In this document: positions 6,471-15,008 of the stretch, one piece after another
How positions within the stretch are numbered: the stretch's first letter is position 1
Layout of the letters: every line of letters begins with the position of its first letter
From: CAZEAP01 sp964510315
Lineage (GTDB): Bacteria > Planctomycetota > Brocadiia > SM23-32
DNA: 20,479 bases
Direction: 5' to 3'
NCBI GenBank assembly: GCA_964510315.1
Contig: CAZEAP010000044.1
Location: 1 to 20,479 of the forward strand
Translations under genes and position numbers: made by a program
Notes under the pieces: generated by a model
Told to the model about the DNA's origin: nothing
Databases searched by the model: none
What the model saw: the letters and a program-made list of their open reading frames with translations, nothing else

Positions 6471-7581
6471 ATGACATCTCAACTCGACGAGCTGGAGGCC
6501 CGCCTGAACGACCTGCGGGACTCCCTTTGACATCCCGTCCAGACAGCAGGAGCTTGAGCAGCTCGAACAGGAGATGAGCCGGCCGGAGTTCTGGGACGAC
6601 CAGGAGGCGGCCCAGAAGGTCATTCAGCGCATGCAGTACGACAAGCGCCTCGTGGAGCCCTTCCAGGAGCTGCAGAGCGAAATCGAGGACGTGTCCGTGC
6701 TGAAAGAGCTTGCGGAGGAGGAGGACGACGAGGCGACCCGCCGTGAGGTGGCGGAGCGAACCGAACAGGTCGCCAAAAAGGTCGAGCGGTTGGAGTTGCA
6801 GAGCATGCTCAGCGAGCCGCACGACCAGAACCCCGCCTTCCTCAGCGTGCACGCCGGCGCCGGCGGAACCGAGAGCTGCGACTGGGCCGAGATGCTGCTG
6901 CGGATGTACGTCCACTGGGCCGAAAACGAGGGATACAGAGCCGTAGTGGTCGACACCCGTCCGGGCGAGGAGGCCGGTCTGCGCAACGCCACACTCCACG
7001 TGCAGGGAGAGTGGGCCTTCGGCTACCTGAAGAGCGAGATCGGCGTCCACCGGCTGGTACGTATCTCCCCGTTCGACAGCAGTTCCCGTCGCCACACCTC
7101 CTTCGCCGCGGTGGAGGTGGTGCCGGAACTGCAGGACGAGATCCAAGTGGACCTCTCGGAGAACGAGATCGAGCTGGAGTTCGCCAAATCCAGCGGCCCC
7201 GGCGGGCAGCACGTGAACAAGACCTCCTCGGCGGTGCGCCTGCGTCATATCCCGACCGGCATCACGGTGTTCTGCCAGAGCGAACGCTCCCAGCACAAGA
7301 ACCGTGCGCTCGCCCTGAAGATACTGGAGTCAAAGCTCTACGAGTTCGAGCGCCGGAAACGCGAGGAGGAGCTGGAGGAACTCTACGATGAGAAGGGCGA
7401 GATCGCCTGGGGCAGCCAGATCCGCTCCTACGTGCTGCACCCCTACCAGATGGTGAAGGACCTTCGGACCGACCTGAAGACCGGGAATGCCGAGGCCGTG
7501 CTGGACGGCGAGGTGGGGCAGTTCATGGAGGCCTACCTGCGCCACCGATTGGAGCAGAAAATGGGGCGGGACAACGAGTGA
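6471..7581 (+). CDS. prfB: Peptide chain release factor 2, programmed +1 frameshift
   Basis: Release factor for UGA and UAA stops. Translation starts at ATG 6471 after AAGGAG with a 9-base gap. The first 19 residues (MTSQLDELEARLNDLRDSL) end at CTT (6525-6527), followed by an in-frame TGA (6528-6530). A +1 slip on CTT-T places GAC (6529-6531) next and opens the remaining 350 residues, 369 in all (E. coli 365). This is the known RF2 autoregulation: scarce RF2 makes UGA slow to read and favours the shift. The tripeptide SPF that reads the stop codon is at 199-201, and the catalytic GGQ is at 244-246 in SGPGGQHVNK. The stimulatory internal Shine-Dalgarno is weak here (GCGGGA ending 4 bases before CTT) compared with AGGGGG in E. 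coli. Confidence 0.98.
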
Positions 7582-7630
7582 CGCCCCCGGCCGGGAGAAG
7601 TCGCCCGGCATGCACCCTTCCCTTGGCTGA

Positions 7631-9046
7631 GTGGAGCAGATGAGGCGGGTCCTCCGGAAACTGGGGAGTCTGGTTTCTTCGCCGGCCGCCTACAGCAGCC
7701 CGGCCCGCGTCGCCGTCGGCAGTTTCGCGCTGGTCATCCTGATCGGCGCCCTTCTGCTGATGCTGCCGCTCAGCAGCCGGGGGCACGGCTGGACGGACCC
7801 GGTGGACGCCCTGTTCACCTCCACCAGCGCCGTCTGCGTAACCGGGCTGATCGTCAAGAGCACCCCGCACTACTGGTCCGGCTTCGGTCAGGCCGTCATA
7901 CTGGGACTGATCCAGGTCGGCGGGCTGGGCATCATGACCCTCGGGGCGTTCGCGGCCATCCTCATCCAACGAAGGCTCTCCCTCCGGTTCGAAGCGGTCA
8001 TGTCGGACATCGTCGAGACGGAGGCCACCGAGAACGTCTGGACGCTGATCTGGTTCATCTGCATCCTTACGCTGTTCATGGAGACGGTGGGTGCGGTGTT
8101 CCTGTTCTTCACCTGGCAGGGGGAATTCGGCGGGCTGGGCACCTGCCTGTGGCACAGCGTCTTTCACTCGGTCTCCGCTTTCTGCAACGCCGGCTTCAGC
8201 CTCAACGACAGCAGCCTGATGAACTTCGCCGGGTCCGTTCCGGTGAACGTCATCATCTGCACCCTGATCATCTTCGGAGGCATCGGTTTTGTGGTAGTGC
8301 GGGACATCCTGCACTACTGCCGCTGGCGCCTGTTCGAGCGCCGTGGCAAGAAGCCCCGCCTCTCCACCCACACAAAGCTGGTTCTGATGGTGACGGCGAT
8401 CCTGCTGGTGATCGGGTTCGTCGGTTTCTATCTGATAGAATCCGGGAATTCGCTGCGGCACGCGCCCATGAAGAAGAAAGTCCTGGCCTCCGCCTTCCAG
8501 TCGGTGACCCCTCGGACGGCGGGTTTCAACACGGTCGACACCGGGATGCGGGCGCTCTCGCCCGCGACGGCCTTCCTCCTGATAGTGTTGATGTACATCG
8601 GCGGCAGTCCGGGCAGCACGGCCGGAGGCATAAAGACCACCACCCTGGGCATCATGGTGGCCAGCATCGTGGCCACGCTCCGCGGGAGGAAGAAGGCCGA
8701 GATGTTCCACCACTCGGTGCCGGAGGAAACCGTCCATCGGGTGGCCAGCATCATACTGCTGTCGGTGGCCGCGGTGGCCGTGGGCATCTTCCTTCTGCTG
8801 GTCACCGACGGAGGGAAAGCGCCCTTCCAGCAGATAGCCTTCGACGCCATAAGCGCCTTCGGCACGGTGGGTCTCAGCCAGGGCCTCACCGGGTATCAGA
8901 CCGACATCACCCAATGGGGGCGACTGATCCTGACGGCGCTGATGTTCGTGGGGAGGCTCGGTCCGATCACCCTGATCCTGAGCGTTGCGGAGGTCCGGGA
9001 AAGGGCCGTCTACCAGTTCCCGGAGGACCGGGTCCTGGTCGGTTGA
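7631..9046 (+). CDS. TrkH/KtrB-family potassium uptake channel subunit
   Basis: A 471-residue integral membrane protein of the superfamily of K+ transporters: four M1-P-M2 repeats forming one pore, with one filter glycine per repeat. The four filter regions are recognisable: TSTSAVCVTGL (from residue 63), SVSAFCNAGFSL, SVTPRTAGFNTVD and SAFGTVGLSQGLT. YIGGSPGSTAGGIKTTT is the conserved loop that acts as the gate region in KtrB. Length and lack of extra N-terminal helices favour the KtrB/TrkH-short type. No TrkA/KtrA regulatory subunit is adjacent, so it must be encoded elsewhere if used. The start could be GTG 7631 or ATG 7640; neither has a good Shine-Dalgarno. It follows prfB by 49 bases with no terminator between, so read-through is likely. 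Confidence 0.93.
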   Translation: MEQMRRVLRKLGSLVSSPAAYSSPARVAVGSFALVILIGALLLMLPLSSRGHGWTDPVDALFTSTSAVCVTGLIVKSTPHYWSGFGQAVILGLIQVGGLGIMTLGAFAAILIQRRLSLRFEAVMSDIVETEATENVWTLIWFICILTLFMETVGAVFLFFTWQGEFGGLGTCLWHSVFHSVSAFCNAGFSLNDSSLMNFAGSVPVNVIICTLIIFGGIGFVVVRDILHYCRWRLFERRGKKPRLSTHTKLVLMVTAILLVIGFVGFYLIESGNSLRHAPMKKKVLASAFQSVTPRTAGFNTVDTGMRALSPATAFLLIVLMYIGGSPGSTAGGIKTTTLGIMVASIVATLRGRKKAEMFHHSVPEETVHRVASIILLSVAAVAVGIFLLLVTDGGKAPFQQIAFDAISAFGTVGLSQGLTGYQTDITQWGRLILTALMFVGRLGPITLILSVAEVRERAVYQFPEDRVLVG

Positions 9047-9117
9047 CCGCGAAGCTGCAGCGCGTCTGCGCGCCGTTGAAGCGTGCACAAACCGCGGGCA
9101 GGCCACAGCCCCCGAGC

Positions 9118-9145
9118 TTGAAAAAACGCGCGTTCAGGTTAGAAT
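9118..9145 (+). promoter_or_regulatory. Promoter candidate of the dnaJ-hsp20-lon cluster
   Basis: TTGAAA (9118-9123), 16 bases, TAGAAT (9140-9145), in the 137-base gap after trkH. The predicted start near 9152 leaves a leader of about 20-32 bases. No CIRCE element (TTAGCACTC/GAGTGCTAA) or other known heat-shock operator is visible, so heat control, if any, would come from an alternative sigma factor or elsewhere. Confidence 0.55.
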
Positions 9146-9183
9146 ATACTTCCGGGATTTACCTACCGAGCATGTGGGGCTCT

Positions 9184-10302
9184 ATGGCCGAACCGGATTA
9201 TTACAAGATACTGGGGGTGTCGCCCGAGGCCTCCCAGCAACAGATAAGAAAAGCCTACCGGAAGCTGGCGAAGAAACATCACCCGGACCGTCACGGCGGC
9301 AGTGAAGCGGCGGAACAGAAATTCAAGCAGATATCCGACGCCTACAGCGTCCTGGGCGACCCGGAGAAGCGCAAGCAGTACGACCAGCTCCGTGAGGCCG
9401 GCATGCGCGGGGGGCGCTTCGAAGGGGCCGAAGGCTTTGAGGACATTTTCGGCGGGGGCGAAGGCGGCGCCTGGCGCTCCGGCGAGGGAATCCGCTTCGA
9501 AGAGATGGGCGGGCTGTCCGACATTTTCAGCCGCATCTTCGGCGGCGGCCGGGCCACCGGCACCCGGGCGGCCCAGCAGCGGGGGCGCGACATCACCAGC
9601 TCGGTCACCATCCCCTTCGAGACGGCCGTCGAGGGCGGCACCGTAGAGGTAAGCCTGCCTCAGGAGCGCACCTGCCCCGTCTGCGGAGGCAGCGGCGCGG
9701 CTCCCGGGAGCAGCGTGCAGACCTGCCCCCGCTGCGATGGGAGTGGGCAGGTGCTGGCCGGTCAGGGCGGCTTCAGCGTGGGAAGGCCCTGCCCCACCTG
9801 TTTCGGCCGCGGCCAGATCATCCAGGAGCCCTGTCGGCGCTGCCGGGGCAACGGAACAGTGCGTGAGACCTCCCGGGTAGACGTCAAGATTCCCAAAGGC
9901 ATCCAGGACGGCCAGAAGCTACGCCTCGAGGGACTCGGCGAAACGGGGGCCGGCGGTGGACCCGCCGGCGACCTCCTGCTGGAGGTCCACGTGGCTTCCC
10001 ACCCGAGCTTCGACCGGAAGGGACGGGACATCTACGGAGAAGCAGAGGTCAGCATGGTCGAGGCCGCCCTGGGCACCGAAGTGGATGTCCCGACGCTCCA
10101 CGGGACGGTGTCGGTGAAAGTTCCCCCCGGCACCCAGCCGGGACAAAAGCTGCGGCTTCGGGGCCACGGAATGGAGACCTCCGACGGCCGCAAGGGCGAC
10201 CATTACGTGCAGGTCAAGGTGAACATCCCGCAGAAGCTGACCGACGAGCAGAAGGAACTGCTTGAGCGGCTGCGCCGTGCTCCGGCCGCCAGCAAGAAAT
10301 GA
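9184..10302 (+). CDS. dnaJ: Chaperone DnaJ (type I Hsp40)
   Basis: Cytosolic co-chaperone that delivers unfolded clients to DnaK and triggers its ATPase. The J domain is at residues 4-68 with HPD at 33-35. A short Gly/Phe region follows (EGFEDIFGGGEGG). The zinc-finger domain at about 164-224 carries all four repeats: CPVCGGSG, CPRCDGSG, CPTCFGRG and CRRCRGNG. The C-terminal substrate-binding domains run to residue 372, a normal type I length. The G/F region is short, with further acidic/Phe residues before the zinc domain. ATG 9184 gives the typical MAEPDYYKILG; ATG 9172 four codons earlier is equally in frame. No dnaK or grpE is in the window. hsp20 begins 61 bases downstream. Confidence 0.96.
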   Translation: MAEPDYYKILGVSPEASQQQIRKAYRKLAKKHHPDRHGGSEAAEQKFKQISDAYSVLGDPEKRKQYDQLREAGMRGGRFEGAEGFEDIFGGGEGGAWRSGEGIRFEEMGGLSDIFSRIFGGGRATGTRAAQQRGRDITSSVTIPFETAVEGGTVEVSLPQERTCPVCGGSGAAPGSSVQTCPRCDGSGQVLAGQGGFSVGRPCPTCFGRGQIIQEPCRRCRGNGTVRETSRVDVKIPKGIQDGQKLRLEGLGETGAGGGPAGDLLLEVHVASHPSFDRKGRDIYGEAEVSMVEAALGTEVDVPTLHGTVSVKVPPGTQPGQKLRLRGHGMETSDGRKGDHYVQVKVNIPQKLTDEQKELLERLRRAPAASKK

Positions 10303-10363
10303 ACCCGCAGTCGGGGGCTGCGGGCCGCCGTCGTGAAGACCCGAACGGGAGCAAGGAATAGAC

Positions 10364-10792
10364 ATGAAGACCGGTCCCCCTGAGAACAAGAGTCCGTTCC
10401 ACAAGTTCCTCGACGATTTCTATAGCATGCGCAGGACTGTGCGTGGCCGCCGGGGCGACGTCTGGCAACCTCCAACGGATGTGTACGAGACGGAGCGGGA
10501 CATCGTGATCAAGGTGTCCCTGCCGGGCGTCCGTGCCGACGATGTGCGGGTCAACTGCAACGGAGAGGTGATCAGCATCCGGGGGGTGCGGCGGGGACCC
10601 GACCGGGACACCGTCCGCACCTACCACCAGATGGAGATACGCAACGGATACTTCGAGCGGCGAATCGCGATACACAAGCCTTTCGACCCGCGGAAGGCCC
10701 ACGGTGAGTACCGTGACGGGTTCCTCTTCGTGTTCATCCCGAAAGCTCCCGAACCCGTGCGACACGTGGTCGCCATCCGCGTGGGAATCTGA
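10364..10792 (+). CDS. Small heat-shock protein (Hsp20/alpha-crystallin family)
   Basis: ATP-independent holdase that binds unfolding proteins and passes them to the DnaJ/DnaK system. The 142-residue protein has a basic N-terminal arm, then the alpha-crystallin domain from about residue 36 (PPTDVYETERDIVIKVSLPGV), the beta strands VISIRGVR and ERRIAIHKPF, and a closing strand with the family-type sequence GEYRDGFLFVFIPK. The C-terminal I-x-I-like anchor may be the AIRVGI end. AAGGAA lies 7 bases before the ATG. It sits between dnaJ and lon, 61 bases after one and 27 before the other, and is probably co-transcribed with both. Confidence 0.93.
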   Translation: MKTGPPENKSPFHKFLDDFYSMRRTVRGRRGDVWQPPTDVYETERDIVIKVSLPGVRADDVRVNCNGEVISIRGVRRGPDRDTVRTYHQMEIRNGYFERRIAIHKPFDPRKAHGEYRDGFLFVFIPKAPEPVRHVVAIRVGI

Positions 10793-10819
10793 ATCAGACA
10801 GCAAACATAGAGGAAAGTT

Positions 10820-13330
10820 GTGACAGACGAAGAAAAGGAAAAAGGGGAATCCGCCTCGACTGAGGGCGAAGCCACCGAAGCGGCCGAAGAGATCGAGCGG
10901 CAGAGCCCGGCAGGCCAACCCGGCCAGGCGGCCGCCCTGGCCGAGGAAGGACCCGACCTCTCAGAGCTGCCCGAGACGCTCCCCGTCCTGCCTCTGGAAG
11001 GGAACGTCGTCTTCCCGGGCATGCCACTGGCCATGCAGATCGAGGAGGAAGAGCGGCTGAAGATGATCGAGCAGGTCATGCTCGGCGACCGATTCTTCCT
11101 GGCGGTCGGGGTGCGGCCGGAGGCGGCCGAGAAGGACCAGTTCGGACCGGGCGACCTCTTTCAGCTCGGCTCCGCCTGCGTCGTACTGCAGATGTGGCGG
11201 CTGCCGGAAGGCGCCGTCCGGCTGGTGGCCCAGGGCATCCATCGCGCACGGGTCGACCACTACACCCAGACCGATCCCTACCTGAAGGCGGAGGTCGGGT
11301 ATCCCACCGAAGAACAGGCCGAGGACATCGAGGTTCGGGCCCTTTTCCGCAACCTCCGGGACCAGTTCACGGAGATGGTGGACTCGATGCCCAACATAGC
11401 CGATGCGGCCAAAACCGCCGTCGCCAACATCGAGGAGCCGGGGCCCCTGGCGGACTTTGTGGCGGCCAACCTCGGCATCGCCGTTGAAGAGAAACAAGAC
11501 GTGCTGGAGACGCTCGACCTGAAAGAACGCCTCCAAAAGGTCACCAAAGTGCTTGCCCGCGAGATGGACCTCATGGAGGTGGCCCAGCGCATCCAGACCG
11601 AGGCCCGCGACGAAATCGACCGCAGCCAGCGGGAGTACTATCTGCGCCAGCAGCTTAAGGCCATTCAGCAGGAGTTGGGCGAGCTGGACCCCCAGGAGGC
11701 CGAAGTCCAGGAGCTGCGTAGCCAGATCGAGGAAATGGACCTCCCCGAGGAGGCCGAGAAAGAGGCCGAACGCGAGCTGGGCCGGCTGGAGCGGATTAAC
11801 CCCGCCAGCCCCGAGTACACGGTCGCAAGGACTTACCTCGACTGGATCATCGCGCTGCCCTGGTCCGAAAGCACGCCCGACAACCTGGACCTCCAGGAAG
11901 CCCGGCGCATACTCGACGAGGACCACTACGGGCTGGACGACGTGAAGGAGCGAATGCTGGAGTTCCTCGCCGTCCGTCGACTCAAGGGTGAGATGGGCGG
12001 CTCCATACTCTGCTTCGTCGGCCCGCCGGGCACCGGGAAGACCTCGATCGGCAAGTCCATCGCCCGCGCGCTGGGGCGGAACTACATCCGCGCCGCGCTC
12101 GGAGGCATCCGTGACGAAGCCGAGATCCGCGGCCACCGGCGCACCTACATCGGTTCGCTGCCCGGGCGCATCATCAGCGCCATCCGCAAGGCCGGCTCCA
12201 ACAACCCGGTCTTCATGCTGGACGAGGTGGATAAGCTGGGCGCCGACTTCCGCGGCGACCCGGCCAGTGCACTGCTGGAGGTGCTCGACCCGGAACAGAA
12301 CTCCACCTACACCGACCACTACCTGGAGGTCCCCTTCGACCTCTCGAAGGTCCTCTTCATCTGCACGGCGAACTTCCTTGACCCCGTGCCGCCCGCGCTG
12401 AAGGACCGTGTGGAGGTGCTGGAGTTTCCCGGCTACACCGAGGAGGAGAAGCTCCACATCGCGCAGCAGTATCTGATTCCTCAGCAGATCGAACGCAACG
12501 GCCTGTCCGACGGTCAGTTCTCCCTTACCGAAGAGGCCCTCAGGACGCTCATCAACCAGTACACCCGGGAGGCCGGCGTCCGGAACCTGGAGCGCGAGAT
12601 CGCCTCGCTCTGCCGCAAGGTGGCCAAGAGCCTGGCGCTCGAGGAGGAGCCGACAACCAGGATCGACAGGGAGGAACTGGCCGATATGCTGGGGCCGGTC
12701 AAGTTCATCCCCGAGGTGGCCGAGAGGGTCTCCGAGCCGGGCGTGGCCGCCGGACTGGCCTGGACGCCCACCGGAGGCGACATCATCTTCGTCGAAGCCA
12801 CCATGACCCCGGGGGAAGGCAAACTGACCCTCACGGGCATGTTGGGCGACGTGATGAAGGAAAGCGCCCAGGCCGCCCTAACCTATGTGAGGGCGCACGC
12901 CGAGCAGTGTGGCATGGATCCGGAACTCTACCGGAAGCGGGACTTCCATATCCACGTCCCCGCCGGCGCCATCCCCAAGGACGGCCCTTCGGCCGGCGTT
13001 ACCATGGCCGTTTCCCTCGCCTCCCTTTGCGCGGGCCGCTGCGTTAGCCACGACGTCGCCATGACGGGCGAGATAACCCTCCGAGGCAAAGTCCTTCCCG
13101 TCGGGGGTATCAAGGAGAAAGTGCTTGCGGCCTGCCGGGCCGGCATCCAGACGGTCATCCTTCCCGAGCGCAACGAGAAGGACCTGGTGAACGTCCCCGA
13201 CTACGCCAAAGAGAAGCTGGAGTTCGTCACCGTCGAGACAATCGACGAAATCTTCCCCCTCGCCCTCGAAGAGGAGGAGGTCGAGTCTGCCCCCGCGCAG
13301 CCCTCCGGACAGCCCGAAGCGGCAAGCTGA
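10820..13330 (+). CDS. lon: ATP-dependent protease La (LonA)
   Basis: Cytosolic AAA+ serine protease that degrades damaged and regulatory proteins. The GTG start at 10820 is set by AGAGGA five bases before it. The 836-residue chain starts with an acidic, probably disordered tail (about 1-48, rich in Glu). The LonA substrate-binding domain begins near LPVLPLEGNVVFPGMPL and a long coiled coil follows. Walker A is GPPGTGKT (401-408) and Walker B is VFMLDEVDKL. The proteolytic dyad is Ser724 in DGPSAGVTM and Lys767 in GGIKEKVLAA, the usual 43-residue separation. The C-terminal tail is Pro/Glu-rich. It is the last gene of the dnaJ-hsp20-lon quality-control cluster. No clear terminator follows. Confidence 0.98.
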   Translation: MTDEEKEKGESASTEGEATEAAEEIERQSPAGQPGQAAALAEEGPDLSELPETLPVLPLEGNVVFPGMPLAMQIEEEERLKMIEQVMLGDRFFLAVGVRPEAAEKDQFGPGDLFQLGSACVVLQMWRLPEGAVRLVAQGIHRARVDHYTQTDPYLKAEVGYPTEEQAEDIEVRALFRNLRDQFTEMVDSMPNIADAAKTAVANIEEPGPLADFVAANLGIAVEEKQDVLETLDLKERLQKVTKVLAREMDLMEVAQRIQTEARDEIDRSQREYYLRQQLKAIQQELGELDPQEAEVQELRSQIEEMDLPEEAEKEAERELGRLERINPASPEYTVARTYLDWIIALPWSESTPDNLDLQEARRILDEDHYGLDDVKERMLEFLAVRRLKGEMGGSILCFVGPPGTGKTSIGKSIARALGRNYIRAALGGIRDEAEIRGHRRTYIGSLPGRIISAIRKAGSNNPVFMLDEVDKLGADFRGDPASALLEVLDPEQNSTYTDHYLEVPFDLSKVLFICTANFLDPVPPALKDRVEVLEFPGYTEEEKLHIAQQYLIPQQIERNGLSDGQFSLTEEALRTLINQYTREAGVRNLEREIASLCRKVAKSLALEEEPTTRIDREELADMLGPVKFIPEVAERVSEPGVAAGLAWTPTGGDIIFVEATMTPGEGKLTLTGMLGDVMKESAQAALTYVRAHAEQCGMDPELYRKRDFHIHVPAGAIPKDGPSAGVTMAVSLASLCAGRCVSHDVAMTGEITLRGKVLPVGGIKEKVLAACRAGIQTVILPERNEKDLVNVPDYAKEKLEFVTVETIDEIFPLALEEEEVESAPAQPSGQPEAAS

Positions 13331-13388
13331 CGCCCCGCCGCCGGGCTGCCGTACTGCTGACCACACCCGACTTCACCGGGGATTCCCA

Positions 13389-14810
13389 ATGCTTCGCAGA
13401 ACTGTTGTGGACTTCTCCACCGTCCTCAGGGATTGGGACGGCTTTGGCGTCAACTACGTCGAGACGTGCCAGACCGCCGACTACGATGCCTATCCCCAGG
13501 ACTACGGCGGCTTCAGCATCCTCTCCGAAGATGACCGCCGCAAGGTGCTGGACATGGTTTTCGGGGAGGAGGGGCTCCGGCCGGGCATTATCAAGATGTT
13601 CCTGGACCCGTGGCATCAGCCCGAACCCGCCGGCGGCTACGAGCCGAACGACCCCCGCGTCGACGGTTCCGCCTACGACCACGAGCGCACCACCGAGTGG
13701 ATGCGCTACTTTGCGCGGGAGGGGCTGAAGCTGACCCGCGGCCGCGGGCACGATTTACAGTTTATCGTCACGCTCTACGGTCCGCCGCCCTGGATGACCC
13801 GCCAGAAGTCCTTCCGGGGCCGGGACCTGGACCCCGAGCTGAAGGTCGAGTGCGCGAAGTACCTGGCCGCCTTTGCCGGGTTCCTGCGGCGGGAGGAAGG
13901 GCTGCCGGTTCGCTACCTGTCCCTCCACAATGAGGGGGAGGACTGGACACGCTGGAATCCGGACGGAACCCACCCCGGCGGCGGCCACGACTACAACCTC
14001 TACTGGCCTCCCGAACAGGTTGTGGAGTTCCTCCGTTTCATGCCGGAGCTGCTGGAAGAAAACGGCCTTGCCGACATCGGCGTCACCCCCGGGGAAACCA
14101 GCAACTGGCAGCGTTTCGTTGAGTGGGGCTACGCCGCGGCAATCGCAGAGGACGCCGAAGCCGCAGCGGGCCTCGGGCTCATCACCTCCCACGGTTTCTA
14201 CTCGCCCGGATTTCACCGCTGGGCCGGCGATTACCGGAGCACCGGCATCGATCTGTTGCGGGAACCACGCCCGGAACTCCACGCCTGGACAACCTCCACG
14301 AGCTGGTCGGAGATGGACGTGCGCTTTCTGGCCGAGCTGCGCGACGCCGTCTACGTCGGCAAGCTCAACGGGCTCATCCCCTGGGCGTGTATCCAGCGCC
14401 CGGCCCTGTGGGAGGGCGGTGACCCCAACCCGGGAACCGCCTTCCGGGTGAGCGACGACGGGGAGCTGTCGGTCGAGCCGGGCTACTGGTGGTACAAACA
14501 GGTCTGCCGGGCCGGGCAGGCCGGAACGGGCGTGGCCCGCGTGGTCAGCAACGACACGCAGGTGCCCCTTCTGGCTTTCGCCGACAACGGCTCGGCCGAG
14601 GGCGACGCGGCCGTCGTGCTTAACACCAGCGAAGAGCCGAGGGACATCGAGCTGGAGTTGATCGGCACGGCCGCCGACCGCTTCCGGGCGGTCCGAACCA
14701 GCACGGCCGAACGATGCGCCGAAGTGGGTGTCCTCAACCTGACGGAGGGAGGCATCCCTTACTGCGTCCCGCCGCAGTCCGCCACGACTTTCTTCTCGCT
14801 GGAAGCGTAG
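13389..14810 (+). CDS. Clan-A (TIM-barrel) glycoside hydrolase-like protein, GH30-like
   Basis: A 473-residue protein with the layout of O-glycosyl hydrolases: an N-terminal phrase DGFGVNYVE, a (beta/alpha)8 barrel with YGPPPWMT, then SLHNEGED with Asn181-Glu182 in the place of the clan-A acid/base Asn-Glu, and a small C-terminal beta domain from about residue 375 that ends CVPPQSATTFFSLEA, as in GH30 side domains. The nucleophile is less clear: the strand LHAWTTSTSW has no Glu where GH30 enzymes have one, and the nearest is Glu308 in WSEMD. No signal peptide is present, so it appears cytosolic. GGGGATT precedes ATG 13389. Substrate unknown; no sugar transporter is adjacent. The GH30 assignment is by pattern only. 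Confidence 0.7.
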   Translation: MLRRTVVDFSTVLRDWDGFGVNYVETCQTADYDAYPQDYGGFSILSEDDRRKVLDMVFGEEGLRPGIIKMFLDPWHQPEPAGGYEPNDPRVDGSAYDHERTTEWMRYFAREGLKLTRGRGHDLQFIVTLYGPPPWMTRQKSFRGRDLDPELKVECAKYLAAFAGFLRREEGLPVRYLSLHNEGEDWTRWNPDGTHPGGGHDYNLYWPPEQVVEFLRFMPELLEENGLADIGVTPGETSNWQRFVEWGYAAAIAEDAEAAAGLGLITSHGFYSPGFHRWAGDYRSTGIDLLREPRPELHAWTTSTSWSEMDVRFLAELRDAVYVGKLNGLIPWACIQRPALWEGGDPNPGTAFRVSDDGELSVEPGYWWYKQVCRAGQAGTGVARVVSNDTQVPLLAFADNGSAEGDAAVVLNTSEEPRDIELELIGTAADRFRAVRTSTAERCAEVGVLNLTEGGIPYCVPPQSATTFFSLEA

Positions 14811-14856
14811 GCGCAACGTGCCCCATCCAGCCGCCCGCGTCGAGCCGGCGTCAAAC

Positions 14857-14885
14857 TTGACACCCGTTCCGGCCGGAAGTACACT
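14857..14885 (+). promoter_or_regulatory. Promoter of tRNA-Arg(ACG)
   Basis: A perfect TTGACA (14857-14862), 17 bases, TACACT (14880-14885). Transcription would begin near 14892, nine bases before the tRNA 5' end. This is the strongest -35 box in the window. Confidence 0.85.
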
Positions 14886-14900
14886 GGAGTCTTGCACGGT

Positions 14901-14977
14901 GCGCCCATAGCTCAATTGGACAGAGCGGCGGTCTACGGAACCGCAGGTTGGGGGTTCGAATCCTCCTGGGCGTACCA
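14901..14977 (+). tRNA. tRNA-Arg (anticodon ACG), CCA encoded
   Basis: Cloverleaf with acceptor GCGCCCA paired to TGGGCGT (first pair G-U), discriminator A and encoded CCA at 14975-14977. Anticodon stem GCGGT/ACCGC encloses loop CTACGGA, giving anticodon ACG; the A is normally edited to inosine so that it reads CGU, CGC and CGA. The T-arm has GGTTCGAAT. It stands exactly at the border between the ordered core genes and the fragment-rich segment to its right. Confidence 0.97.
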
Positions 14978-15008
14978 GTTTTTTGCCGGCCGCAAGCCGG
15001 CAAAAAAC
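14978..15008. repeat. Perfect 13-bp inverted repeat directly after tRNA-Arg
   Basis: GTTTTTTGCCGGC (14978-14990), loop CGCAA, GCCGGCAAAAAAC (14996-15008). It starts at the first base after the CCA. The T-run is on the 5' arm and the A-run on the 3' arm, so on either strand the GC stem is followed by A, not U. It therefore lacks the polarity of a Rho-independent terminator. It could still fold behind the tRNA and act as a processing or Rho-type stop, or it could be a mobile-repeat end. Confidence 0.75.

Noticed and set aside
6471..6530. prfB as a pseudogene because of TGA at 6528
   Set aside because: CTT-TGA-C is the conserved programmed frameshift of RF2; both parts are intact and total length is normal.
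9047..9183. CIRCE or other heat-shock operator before dnaJ
   Set aside because: No TTAGCACTC/GAGTGCTAA pair or near match is present.
14978..15008. Rho-independent terminator of tRNA-Arg
   Set aside because: The GC stem is followed by A on both strands; the T-run precedes the stem, so polarity is wrong.
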